A stretch of 22,900 bases of DNA from Candidatus Nitrosopumilus sp. (GCA_029864805.1 JAOTSS010000029.1:1-22900), one strand, 5' to 3'. Shown: positions 14,871 to 21,408, numbered from the stretch's first letter. The notes: generated by a model not told the origin, from the letters alone. Numbers and translations: made by a program.

Positions 14871-14962
14871 GAGACTGCATTATTATTGAAATTTTCTACT
14901 AATGAATTTACATATTATTTAATTTCGAATCACATAATAGTAATTTTAAAAGTAGTAAATTC

Positions 14963-15499
14963 ATGAAAATTTACACCAAAACGGGTGATGATGGAAATAC
15001 AGGTTTGCAAGGAAACTATCGAATAGCAAAATCACATCCAAGAATTATTGCCTATGGTACAGTAGATGAAGCAAATGCTGCACTAGGAATGGTGTTGACA
15101 AATTCATTAGATGCCGATATTATTACAATTTTAACTAAAATTCAATATGATTTATTTATAGTCGGCGCAGATCTGTCAAATCCAAATCTAAATGACGTAA
15201 AAAATCGAGTTTCAATAGATTTGATTACAGCATTGGAACATCATATTGACCAATTTGAATTAGAACTGCCCCCGCTAACAAATTTTATTTTGCCTGGCGG
15301 GGTTCCTGCGGCTGCTCAATTACACTATGTGAGGACAATTGTGAGGAGAGCTGAGACTCAAACAGTTCAATTAAGTGAAAAAGATGAAATAAATTCCAAT
15401 TGTATTAAATACCTTAACAGATTATCTGATTTGTTTTTTGTAATGAGCCGTTTGATCAATAAACGAAAAAACAGGGAAGATATCCCTTGGAAGATCTAA
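14963..15499 (+). CDS. cob(I)alamin adenosyltransferase, PduO type
   Basis: This 178-residue protein transfers the adenosyl group from ATP to cobalamin, making coenzyme B12. Family motifs are clear: KIYTKTGDDGNTGL (ATP binding), YGTVDEANAALG, FILPGGVPAAAQLHYVRTIVRRAET (Arg and Glu at the active site) and NRLSDLFFVMSR. Length is typical of the MMAB/PduO group. In ammonia-oxidising archaea B12 serves methylmalonyl-CoA mutase in carbon fixation; that link is general knowledge, as the mutase is not in the window. It stands just before the tRNA gene and starts at the ATG at 14963, with a TATA-like CATAATAG 26 bases upstream. Confidence 0.9.
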   Translation: MKIYTKTGDDGNTGLQGNYRIAKSHPRIIAYGTVDEANAALGMVLTNSLDADIITILTKIQYDLFIVGADLSNPNLNDVKNRVSIDLITALEHHIDQFELELPPLTNFILPGGVPAAAQLHYVRTIVRRAETQTVQLSEKDEINSNCIKYLNRLSDLFFVMSRLINKRKNREDIPWKI

Positions 15500-15543
15500 A
15501 AAGACAAACTTTAATTCCTCAAATGAATTTGTTTTTTCTAAGT

Positions 15544-15617
15544 GCCGAGGTAGCTCAGCCTGGGAGAGCACTCGGCTGAAGACCGGGCTGTCGCTTGTTC
15601 AAATCATGCCCTCGGCA
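15544..15617 (+). tRNA. tRNA-Phe (anticodon GAA)
   Basis: The cloverleaf folds as follows: acceptor GCCGAGG/CCTCGGC (7 perfect pairs), D-stem GCTC/GAGC (15553-15556 with 15566-15569), anticodon stem CTCGG/CCGGG with one G-T pair, loop CTGAAGA holding GAA at 15578-15580, variable CTGTC, and T-loop TTCAAAT. The T-stem GCTTG/CATGC has a T-T mismatch in the middle pair. The CCA end is not encoded and no intron is present. GAA reads Phe codons. Confidence 0.92.
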
Positions 15618-15812
15618 CCTTTACACTTAGAATTATACTAGTATACAAAATCAGACATTTTCAAAAATTGTTTTAATGAATCCCACATGTTCTTAATTTT
15701 ATGAGATCATAAGAGAAAATTTATTTCATAAGATCTACCATTGAAGATAAAAATAGGGATGAAAGGTTGCATAATCTTTAAAAGCCACCCCATCTCATGA
15801 TTTTCGATATTC
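15618..15812. other. 195-base intergenic region, no gene seen
   Basis: This AT-rich stretch follows the tRNA. It contains the promoter of the Lys-rich gene (CTTTAAAAG near 15776-15783) and repeated CATAAGA words (15707, 15727 area). No frame longer than about 15 codons with a convincing start fits, and the opposite-strand frame 15707-15931 is antisense to the Lys-rich gene. Confidence 0.35.
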
Positions 15813-16028
15813 ATGGTCGAAAAAAAAGATACAAAGAAAATTGCAAAAAAAACATCTGTAAAAAAACTCAAGACTAAAACTAAAATAAAAAGTAAAAAAA
15901 TAAAAGATGAACCATTAGGAGACGGCATCATAATAGTTGACGATGATTTTGAAATTGATCAAGAAAAAGTAAATGAAGAACGACGCTTATATCTTGAAGA
16001 AGCTCGTTCTCAAGAGGCAACTGACTAG
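15813..16028 (+). CDS. small Lys-rich protein with acidic C-terminus
   Basis: The 71-residue product has a strongly basic first half (residues 4-31, about half Lys, in KKxxKK and KTKxK repeats) and an acidic second half (GIIIVDDDFEIDQEKVNEERRLYLEEA). The basic part resembles the disordered Lys-rich tails that bind nucleic acid, and the acidic part may fold as a strand plus helix. It may be a chromatin or ribosome-associated protein, but no family is recognised. It precedes the Lrp-like pair by 34 bases and may be co-transcribed. Codon use fits the neighbours. Confidence 0.65.
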   Translation: MVEKKDTKKIAKKTSVKKLKTKTKIKSKKIKDEPLGDGIIIVDDDFEIDQEKVNEERRLYLEEARSQEATD

Positions 16029-16062
16029 GAATCTTTATCAGATTCGGTAACATACCCTATAC

Positions 16063-16302
16063 ATGCGGGCATTATGTTTGATTCTAGTTAAACCTGGAAA
16101 GGTTGACTCAGTTGTGGAAGTTTTAAAGAAAAAACGTAAGATTGTAAAACAGATAATGATCGTTGCTGGAAGAGCAGACATTAGTGTTCTTTTACAGGGA
16201 AATATGGACGAAATTAACAATATGGTAATTGATTTCAAAAAAATCAATGATATTGTCACCACAGAAACTCTGATTGAAGTGGAGGTGGATTTGGGATGGT
16301 AA
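16063..16302 (+). CDS. stand-alone Lrp/AsnC ligand-binding (RAM) domain protein A
   Basis: This 79-residue protein matches the C-terminal RAM domain of Lrp/AsnC regulators: ALCLILVKPGKVDSVVEVL, the turn IVAGRADISVLLQG, and helix EINNMVIDF followed by strand VTTETLIEVEV. The N-terminal HTH DNA-binding domain is absent and the ATG at 16063 leaves no room for one. Stand-alone RAM proteins form dimers and octamers and bind amino acids, sometimes changing full-length regulators. It overlaps the second copy by seven bases, so the two are made together and probably assemble together. A TATA-like CTTTATCA lies 26 bases upstream inside the repeat GAATC...GATTC (16029-16045). Confidence 0.8.
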   Translation: MRALCLILVKPGKVDSVVEVLKKKRKIVKQIMIVAGRADISVLLQGNMDEINNMVIDFKKINDIVTTETLIEVEVDLGW

Positions 16303-16514
16303 GAGCGATTATTTTAGTAAATTCTCCAAAAAAACTGATAGCTGCTAGATTAAAAAAGATCTTGTCAGTTACAGATTCATTCCCAACAAGCGGCCAATTT
16401 GACGCTGTTGCTATAATTGACGTTGACCAACTGGCTCAGATAAAAGAAGTAGCAAATCTAATTCAAAAGATCAGTGGTGTTGAAAGAACAGAAACCATGG
16501 TTGAAGTGCAGTAA
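16296..16514 (+). CDS. stand-alone Lrp/AsnC ligand-binding (RAM) domain protein B
   Basis: A 72-residue RAM domain: VRAIILVNSPKKLIAARLKKIL, SGQFDAVAIIDV and ISGVERTETMVEV cover the beta-alpha-beta pattern of the family, again without HTH. It starts in ATGGTAA, overlapping the end of protein A. The two copies differ in their binding loop (PTSGQFD here, VAGRADI in A), so they may form a hetero-oligomer with distinct ligands. No DNA-binding partner is adjacent. Confidence 0.78.
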   Translation: MVRAIILVNSPKKLIAARLKKILSVTDSFPTSGQFDAVAIIDVDQLAQIKEVANLIQKISGVERTETMVEVQ

Positions 16515-16540
16515 TAATGACAAAAACAATAGTTGATAAT

Positions 16541-16550
16541 TTTTAAAATC
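16541..16550 (+). promoter_or_regulatory. TATA-like box for the leader ORF and VOC gene
   Basis: TTTTAAAATC is centred about 24 bases before the ATG at 16569, suggesting that the mRNA starts with the 19-codon leader ORF. Confidence 0.45.
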
Positions 16551-16568
16551 AAAATTAACCTTGTAAAT

Positions 16569-16628
16569 ATGCTAGAGTCAAGTGCAATGACAATGGATTT
16601 AAAGAACTTCGAGGTAGGGTATACGTGA
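16569..16628 (+). other. 19-codon leader ORF, stop overlaps the VOC start
   Basis: ATG at 16569 reads 19 codons to TGA 16626-16628, sharing bases with the GTG start of the VOC gene (GTGA). GAGGT at 16611-16615 is a good Shine-Dalgarno site nine bases before that GTG. A leaderless start at 16569 would deliver ribosomes to the VOC start by coupling. It could act as a regulatory leader peptide; the peptide itself has no known motif. Confidence 0.35.
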
Positions 16629-17038
16629 ATATCAAGAAAGTAGGCAATGTAATTTTAGCTGTTGCAGACATTGACAAATCCCTACAATTTTACCATGAAA
16701 TCATAGGTCTTCCAATCAGAACTCAGAGAAGATCATGGGTTGATTTAGGTACATCTGGTGCTTTATTGAGTTTACATCCGGCATCGTTGACTGCACAACA
16801 TATTGGCAGTTCTATTGAAAATGGAATTACAATAGGTTTTCTTGTTGGCGATGTAAAATCTGCAGTTGAGGAATTAAAATCAAAGGGGGTCACAATATAT
16901 CGTGACATTGTTGAAAAAGATGCAGGAAAAAATGCCGTAATTTTGGATCCTGATGGCTATCTTATTTCATTGTTTGAACCAATCTTTGAAGATAAAGCTC
17001 AACAAACAGGCGGATATCAAGGGTTCACACCAGCTTAG
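16625..17038 (+). CDS. VOC-superfamily protein (glyoxalase/dioxygenase fold)
   Basis: This 137-residue protein has the two paired beta-alpha-beta-beta-beta units of the VOC fold: VILAVADIDKSLQFYHEIIGLPI ... LSLHP, then TIGFLVGDVKSAVEELKSKGVTIY and AVILDPDGYLISLFEP. In glyoxalases the first metal ligand is usually His or Gln near residue 8; here that place is Asn (GNVIL), while the C-terminal Glu in FEP remains. Metal chemistry is uncertain, and no substrate can be named. The GTG start is supported by GAGGT nine bases before it. The stop interlocks with that of the minus-strand gene at 17035. Confidence 0.8.
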   Translation: MNIKKVGNVILAVADIDKSLQFYHEIIGLPIRTQRRSWVDLGTSGALLSLHPASLTAQHIGSSIENGITIGFLVGDVKSAVEELKSKGVTIYRDIVEKDAGKNAVILDPDGYLISLFEPIFEDKAQQTGGYQGFTPA

Positions 17039-17421
17039 ATTATTTTTTTAATTAGAAGAATAATCTTATCTAAGCCTTTTTCTTTTCTATTAATTGAAAC
17101 GTAATACGTAACATCATTTTTTTGCAAGATTAGAATCGTTACTTTTTGATGTTGTAAAAGCACATGTTCTAATTTTCCAATTGAATCAACAGTGTCTTTT
17201 CTTAAAGACACCAATGTGGATAATATGAAAAATTCATTTTTTACCTGTTCTGATTTTAAAAGAGGTTTGAGATTCGGTCTGACCATCCCGGTCAGAGTCC
17301 TACCATGTGCATTTACAACTCCAGCATATCTGATACTATTTGATAATTTTAGAATACTTTGACATTGTTTTCTGTATTTTATTACAGCATCTTTCCATTT
17401 TTCCGCGGGAGTTTTGATCAT
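17035..17421 (-). CDS. roadblock-like small protein, second DUF6659-like copy
   Basis: This 128-residue soluble protein has the same layout as the protein at 226-642: strand SIRYAGVVNAHGRTLTG, helix KSEQVKNEFFILSTLV, basic turn SLRKDT, strand EHVLLQHQKVTILILQ, strand DVTYYVSINRK. Identity looks low by eye, so the relationship is a fold-level guess. No catalytic residues are visible. It sits downstream (68 bases) of the coiled-coil gene 17490-17861 on the same strand. Its stop shares four bases with the VOC gene stop. Confidence 0.65.
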   Translation of the reverse strand: MIKTPAEKWKDAVIKYRKQCQSILKLSNSIRYAGVVNAHGRTLTGMVRPNLKPLLKSEQVKNEFFILSTLVSLRKDTVDSIGKLEHVLLQHQKVTILILQKNDVTYYVSINRKEKGLDKIILLIKKII

Positions 17422-17489
17422 AATAAAATCCTTTTTTTGAAATTAATAAGGATATTGAATGATTGCAATTTTTAGAACTATGCTATAGT

Positions 17490-17861
17490 TTATTTTGAAT
17501 TAGACTCTTTTTGTAATTTTTTCTTCAATTCCAAATTTTCTTTTAATAATTTGTCATTTGTGGTTTGAAGCGTTTCTACAGAATTTTGTCTAGTGTATAG
17601 TGGATGTCCTGGTGGAATAACTTTTGAATTCATTGATAGTAAACCTGATGCATATTGTTGATACATGTGTTGAAATCCTTGAAGTTTTTGATTAATTGTC
17701 TCAGCATCTTGTAAAAATTGCTTTCTCATAGGATTTTCATTGATTTTAAACATGGCGTTTGGTAACCCTGGGGGCAGTCTTGGAAATTGGAATGCTAAAT
17801 GAGGAATATTTGGATTTAATCCATAAAGATCCTGTAGGTGTTTTATTACTAAATTATCCAC
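17490..17861 (-). CDS. coiled-coil protein with Pro-rich middle, function unknown
   Basis: This 123-residue protein has an N-terminal helical part (NLVIKHLQDLYGL), a Pro-rich stretch (FPRLPPGLPNAMF), a second helix around ETINQKLQGFQHMYQQYASGLL, PPGHPLYTRQN and a C-terminal coiled coil of about 30 residues (TLQTTNDKLLKENLELKKKLQ). No membrane segment or catalytic motif is present. The GTG at 17861 is the only start that keeps the conserved-looking N-terminus; it lies inside an inverted repeat, with TATA-like AAATAT about 25 bases upstream. It probably works through protein contacts. Confidence 0.6.
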   Translation of the reverse strand: MDNLVIKHLQDLYGLNPNIPHLAFQFPRLPPGLPNAMFKINENPMRKQFLQDAETINQKLQGFQHMYQQYASGLLSMNSKVIPPGHPLYTRQNSVETLQTTNDKLLKENLELKKKLQKESNSK

Positions 17862-17891
17862 AAATATGTTCCATATTTGCCATATTTGTGG
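17858..17891. repeat. inverted and direct CATATTTG repeats over a promoter
   Basis: Perfect 11-bp arms CCACAAATATG (17858-17868) and CATATTTGTGG (17881-17891) flank a 12-base centre. The centre holds another copy, so CAAATATG is followed by two direct copies of CATATTTG at 17872-17879 and 17881-17888. The arms overlap the GTG start and TATA-like region of the minus-strand coiled-coil gene, so a bound protein would block that promoter. Confidence 0.5.
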
Positions 17892-17916
17892 CTTGCTTTA
17901 GTCATTTGATAAACTC

Positions 17917-17954
17917 TTTAGCTAATTCTGAGGAGTTTTAGCTCAATTTGAGCT
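17917..17954. repeat. TTTAGCT direct repeat and AGCTCAA palindrome
   Basis: TTTAGCT occurs at 17917-17923 and again at 17937-17943, exactly 20 bases apart (two helical turns). The second copy runs into AGCTCAA-T-TTGAGCT (17940-17954), a palindrome with 7-bp arms and one central base. It ends 12 bases before the TATA-like TTATAG of the small Cys-rich gene, a typical place for an operator. Confidence 0.45.
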
Positions 17955-17998
17955 GATCGGAGATCCTTATAGATTCGCAAATTTGATCGCTAGAACAT

Positions 17999-18145
17999 AT
18001 GGACAAATTAAAAAAAGCATGTCTAAAATGTAAAAAAGACATCCATGAAAAAGATCTGCATAAAATTGTGATTTATGTTGTTCAAGAGAAATTTACTGAG
18101 CATTATTATGAACATGTAGAATGTCCTGACAAATTTACGGTCTGA
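17999..18145 (+). CDS. small Cys-rich protein, zinc-binding candidate (48 aa)
   Basis: ATG at 17999 reads to TGA 18143-18145. The protein has C8-x2-C11 (KACLKCKKDI), then HEKDLH and a C-terminal EHVECPD with C42. Three Cys plus His residues (H37, H40) could complete one zinc site, so it is a likely zinc-binding adaptor rather than a full ribbon with four Cys. It is basic at the N-terminus. It is divergent from the coiled-coil gene at 17861. TATA-like TTATAG lies about 29 bases upstream. It ends 16 bases from the convergent cyclase gene end. Function unknown. Confidence 0.65.
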   Translation: MDKLKKACLKCKKDIHEKDLHKIVIYVVQEKFTEHYYEHVECPDKFTV

Positions 18146-18161
18146 TAATGTAAGTTTTGGA

Positions 18162-18971
18162 TTAACCTTTGAATTCAAATACATTATAAATCGCGCCTGT
18201 TATTCTAGAACGATATTTCCACTCATCTTTATTCCAAATGATTTTAGTAAAATCTTTTTGTGAATTTGGGTGAAGTCTTTGATATACATCATCCCCAATC
18301 AGGATTTGATTTGGTGTTGCCATATTTTGTATTTTTGATGCAATATTCATTGCAGGCCCCATTAAATCAACATGTGAATTTTCAACATCAGCACCATATC
18401 TTACAACAATGTTTTGCCCAAAATCAACACCAATCTTTACCATTAAATCTGGATAATCATATTGATTTAGAATGGGATTAATTCCTTTTTGAATTACTGA
18501 AATCATTGATTTTGCACAACTTACAGCGTTATCAGATGCAAGCAATCCATTACCTTCTCCAACAAAATATCCGATTACAGCATCACCTACAAATTTTAAG
18601 ACGTATCCATGATGCTGTCTAATCACTGCGGCCATCTCTTGTGAAAAGGAACTTACAATAATTGCAATTTTTTCTCCAGGCATTTCCAATGTCATAGTAG
18701 TTGAACCAACCAAATCAACATAGAGAACAACCATGTCTAATTTTGAAAAAACATGCTTTCTCAAAAATTGTTCTGATTCATTCATTACACCAGAATATTC
18801 ATATCCTTTTTTGAGAGCTCCCCAAACACGTTTTTGTGTTTCTAAAATCATAGTCTCTGAATCCAAGGTTTTTTGTTTACTTTTGCTAAGTAACATATCT
18901 ACAAGATGATTATTTTGATCGGATGTGTCAGATTCTTGTTTAGATTCCTTTTTTTCCTTATCTTCAGACAT
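18162..18971 (-). CDS. class III adenylate/guanylate cyclase
   Basis: The frame opens at GTG 18980, but ATG 18971 (MSEDKEKK) is the natural start, giving 269 residues. After a charged, probably disordered N-terminus comes the cyclase domain: metal-binding D86 in LYVDLVGST, K126 and D130 in LKFVGDAVIGYF, and D202 and N209 in HVDLMGPAMNIASKI. The Lys/Asp pair is the ATP-choosing type, so cAMP is the likely product. The transition-state Arg four residues after N209 is Lys (K213), which may lower activity. It has no membrane segment, so it is cytoplasmic, and no linked receptor domain is seen. It follows the zinc-ribbon gene at 18982-19104 in one operon. Confidence 0.85.
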   Translation of the reverse strand: MSEDKEKKESKQESDTSDQNNHLVDMLLSKSKQKTLDSETMILETQKRVWGALKKGYEYSGVMNESEQFLRKHVFSKLDMVVLYVDLVGSTTMTLEMPGEKIAIIVSSFSQEMAAVIRQHHGYVLKFVGDAVIGYFVGEGNGLLASDNAVSCAKSMISVIQKGINPILNQYDYPDLMVKIGVDFGQNIVVRYGADVENSHVDLMGPAMNIASKIQNMATPNQILIGDDVYQRLHPNSQKDFTKIIWNKDEWKYRSRITGAIYNVFEFKG

Positions 18972-18981
18972 CACAATCACA

Positions 18982-19104
18982 TCATTCTAAGGGGAAATCC
19001 ACCCCACAACTAAAGCATCTACCTCTTTTTCCCTTATAACCCTCGTGGTAGTATTCAGCAATCTCTTCATTACAATGATCACATACGTGGTTGGATTTAT
19101 TCAT
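18982..19104 (-). CDS. 40-aa zinc-ribbon protein co-transcribed with the cyclase
   Basis: ATG 19104-19102 reads to TGA 18984-18982. The protein has C8-x2-C11 (HVCDHCNEE) and C30-x2-C33 (GRCFSCGVD), the classic four-Cys ribbon, with GYKGKRGR between them. A TATA-like TCTAAATAG is centred about 25 bases before the ATG, so this gene leads the operon and the mRNA is probably leaderless. The cyclase start lies about ten bases after this stop. A regulator or stabiliser of the cyclase is possible, but only position supports it. Confidence 0.75.
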   Translation of the reverse strand: MNKSNHVCDHCNEEIAEYYHEGYKGKRGRCFSCGVDFPLE

Positions 19105-19124
19105 AAATAAAATTCTGATTTTGT

Positions 19125-19133
19125 CTATTTAGA
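19125..19133 (-). promoter_or_regulatory. TATA-like box for the zinc-ribbon/cyclase operon
   Basis: Read on minus, TCTAAATAG is centred 25 bases before the ATG at 19104. Confidence 0.4.
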
Positions 19134-19175
19134 TATTGATGAAGGTTTAAGGAGAGGAATTATCGGTTATTTCTT

Positions 19176-20015
19176 GTGCGATTAGGTTCACGATCTTCCA
19201 ATGAATTCATTCAGTTGTTAAATCAAAAAAATGAATCAATCCAAAAAGCATACATTCCTAAAATGGCTGATTTAACAAAAATGATTGATATCAAAGTCAT
19301 GATGGGTGATTCAACCATTACTGAACAAAAAACATTTGATCCAAAATTAGTAATTAATTATTTCCAAAAAATAAACAGTTCTCTGAAAGACTGGTCTTTA
19401 CATGATGTATCTATTTCAAATAATCAGGATGTTAGAAGAATTTTTACAAAATTTGAAATACGAGAAGAGAACTATCTGATATCCGGACATTTATCGTTAC
19501 AATTTCATGTTCTATTATATTACAAACCTGATCAACGTGTGATTGATACTCAAAAAGAATTATCAAAAATTGTAGATTTGACAAAAAATAAACAAGAACA
19601 ACTTTCAGATAATAGTGATCAACTTGTTTTAAACAAATTAAAGGAGATGGGATACAAGGACTTTGACCATCAAAATCTATTTGAAGTATTTTATAAAAAT
19701 GATGAATTCAGCGAAAAAGTTTTTGCCGAAATTCAAAAAGATTCTGGAGTAGATTTCCAAGAACTAACAGAAAGAAAAAACAAATTATTTGCAGAGCTTG
19801 ATTCCCTCTTACTTGAAACTTATCAAACATCATCTGTGTTGATAGACGATCCTAGACTAGTTGCAGGAGAGGAAGGATGTCTATTATCCTTAGATTTAGA
19901 ATTTATTAAAAATAATAATCGTGAGGGGTTATTTGATCCAAGAAAAATATCACATTCAGTAAAAGAAAATATTGTAAAACGTCTAGATGAGATTGAAGCA
20001 ACAATCAAATTATAA
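19176..20015 (+). CDS. helical protein of unknown function (279 aa)
   Basis: GTG at 19176 starts a 279-residue soluble protein with no Cys-rich motif, signal or membrane segment. The first half mixes strands and helices (SIQKAYIPKMADLTKM, IDIKVMMGDSTITEQ, LSLQFHVLLYY). A central charged helix runs through TQKELSKIVDLTKNKQEQL. The C-terminal part is helical (FQELTERKNKLFAELDSLLLETYQ) and ends EENIVKRLDEIEATI-like. TATA-like GGTTTAAGG is about 28 bases before the GTG. The family is not recognised; it could be a scaffold. It is divergent from the cyclase operon, which may be chance. Confidence 0.6.
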   Translation: MRLGSRSSNEFIQLLNQKNESIQKAYIPKMADLTKMIDIKVMMGDSTITEQKTFDPKLVINYFQKINSSLKDWSLHDVSISNNQDVRRIFTKFEIREENYLISGHLSLQFHVLLYYKPDQRVIDTQKELSKIVDLTKNKQEQLSDNSDQLVLNKLKEMGYKDFDHQNLFEVFYKNDEFSEKVFAEIQKDSGVDFQELTERKNKLFAELDSLLLETYQTSSVLIDDPRLVAGEEGCLLSLDLEFIKNNNREGLFDPRKISHSVKENIVKRLDEIEATIKL

Positions 20016-20061
20016 ATTTGAAACAAGAAACCAGAAGATGAATGATGTTCTCAATAGTAAG

Positions 20062-20076
20062 ATCTAATTCTTAGAT
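20062..20076. repeat. short inverted repeat after the 19176 gene
   Basis: ATCTAA and TTAGAT, 6-bp perfect arms around TTC, lie 46-60 bases after the stop. It could be a weak transcription-end hairpin or a binding site; no T-run follows. Confidence 0.3.
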
Positions 20077-20107
20077 ATAGGTTCAACTGTATTTTTAGAT
20101 ATTTATG

Positions 20108-20125
20108 AATTCATGAAAATTCATG
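20108..20125. repeat. AATTCATG direct repeat, 10-base spacing, upstream of ilvA
   Basis: AATTCATG occurs at 20108-20115 and 20118-20125, one helical turn apart. The first copy is inside the palindrome ATGAATTCAT (20105-20114) and the second runs into ATGCAT. It lies upstream of a TATA-like AGTATTAAGA near 20148-20157, so it could bind a regulator of threonine ammonia-lyase. Confidence 0.35.
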
Positions 20126-20198
20126 CATAAAATTTGACTAAAGGTGTAGTATTAAGATAGAAGAAAACAAATACACCAAATCAAAAGCATCATTTCCC

Positions 20199-21407
20199 AT
20201 GAATCCTACATACGATGAAATAGTAAAGGCAAATTCATTACGAGGAAATGAAATAAAGAAAACCCCTCTCATACATTCACCAACGTTTAGTGAACTAACA
20301 GGTTCGGATGTTTATCTGAAGGCAGAATTTCAACAAAAGACAGGTTCATTTAAAATTCGCGGAGCTTATTTTAAAATTAAATCACTATCAGATAAAGAAA
20401 AAAAACAAGGGGTGGTTGCAGCATCTGCAGGTAATCATGCACAAGGAGTTGCATTTGCATCATCATTAGAAAAAATTCAGTGTACCATAGTGATGCCAAA
20501 AAATGCATCACCTGCAAAAGTTGCAGCTACAAGAGGTTATGGTGCAAAAGTAATTTTGGAAGGAGTAAACTATGATGAGTCATCTTCAAAAGCAAAAGCA
20601 ATTGCAAAAGAAACCGGGGCTACTATGATACATGCTTTTGATGATCCTCAAATAATTGCAGCCCAAGGAGTAATTGGCATTGAAATTTTAGAGGATCTAC
20701 CAGACGTTGATGAAATTTATCTCCCAATAGGTGGAGGGGGATTAGCTGCTGGAACCTTAATTGCAATTAAGGAAAAAAATCCACAAGTCAGAGTTATCGG
20801 AGTTCAATCAAAATCATTCCCATCGATGTATGATTCACTAAAACAAGGATCACCTACTGCATGTGGAGGAGGCAGAACCATCGCAGATGGCATTTCAGTG
20901 AAAATTCCCGGACAATTGACATTTGCAGTGATCAAAGAGCTCATAGATGAAATTGTTTTAGTTGATGATGTTGAAATTACAAAAGCAATGTTTTTGCTAA
21001 TGGAGAGGATGAAGTTCGTAGTAGAACCTGCAGGTGCAGTAAGTTTAGCCTATTTGATATCTAAAAAACCAGCTATTGGAAAGAAGGTTGTGCTAATTTT
21101 GGCCGGAGGAAATGTGGATATGTATCTTTTAGGACAAATAGTAGACAAAGGTCTTGCAGCAATGGGTCGTTTGTTAAAATTATCTATTTTACTGCCCGAT
21201 CTACCAGGAGCATTCAAAGAGATTGTTGATGAAATTACATTAGCCAATGCAAATATTGTAGAGGTAGTTCATGACAGATTAAGCTCTCAAATCAATGCAG
21301 GTTCTGCAGGAGTTACGCTGAGTCTGGAAACCCAAGGAAAAGAACAGGCTGAATTATTAATAGAATCATTAAAGAAAAAAAATATTCAATTTACTTTATT
21401 GACTTAA
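20199..21407 (+). CDS. ilvA: threonine ammonia-lyase with C-terminal ACT domain
   Basis: This 402-residue PLP enzyme converts threonine to 2-oxobutanoate and ammonia, the first step to isoleucine. The PLP Lys is K52 in KTGSFKIRGAYFK. AGNHAQGVAFA binds the substrate carboxylate, and the Gly-rich phosphate loop is PIGGGGLAAG near residue 178. The last ~75 residues (LSILLPDLPGAFKEIVDEI ... NIVEVVHDR) form one ACT domain, which normally binds an amino acid effector. One ACT and this length match TdcB-like/short IlvA enzymes, so isoleucine feedback is possible but not sure. The start ATG at 20199 is supported by conserved-looking MNPTYDEIVKAN. It ends one base before the convergent purE stop. Confidence 0.9.
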   Translation: MNPTYDEIVKANSLRGNEIKKTPLIHSPTFSELTGSDVYLKAEFQQKTGSFKIRGAYFKIKSLSDKEKKQGVVAASAGNHAQGVAFASSLEKIQCTIVMPKNASPAKVAATRGYGAKVILEGVNYDESSSKAKAIAKETGATMIHAFDDPQIIAAQGVIGIEILEDLPDVDEIYLPIGGGGLAAGTLIAIKEKNPQVRVIGVQSKSFPSMYDSLKQGSPTACGGGRTIADGISVKIPGQLTFAVIKELIDEIVLVDDVEITKAMFLLMERMKFVVEPAGAVSLAYLISKKPAIGKKVVLILAGGNVDMYLLGQIVDKGLAAMGRLLKLSILLPDLPGAFKEIVDEITLANANIVEVVHDRLSSQINAGSAGVTLSLETQGKEQAELLIESLKKKNIQFTLLT

Positions 21408-21408
21408 T

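Noticed and set aside
17759..17941. Plus-strand 60-codon frame through the repeat cluster
   Set aside because: It runs antisense to the coiled-coil gene and across promoter repeats; the start and composition are poor.
20016..20198. Riboswitch or T-box leader before ilvA
   Set aside because: The 183-base spacer contains short repeats but no recognisable aptamer or terminator hairpin; archaeal T-boxes are not expected.
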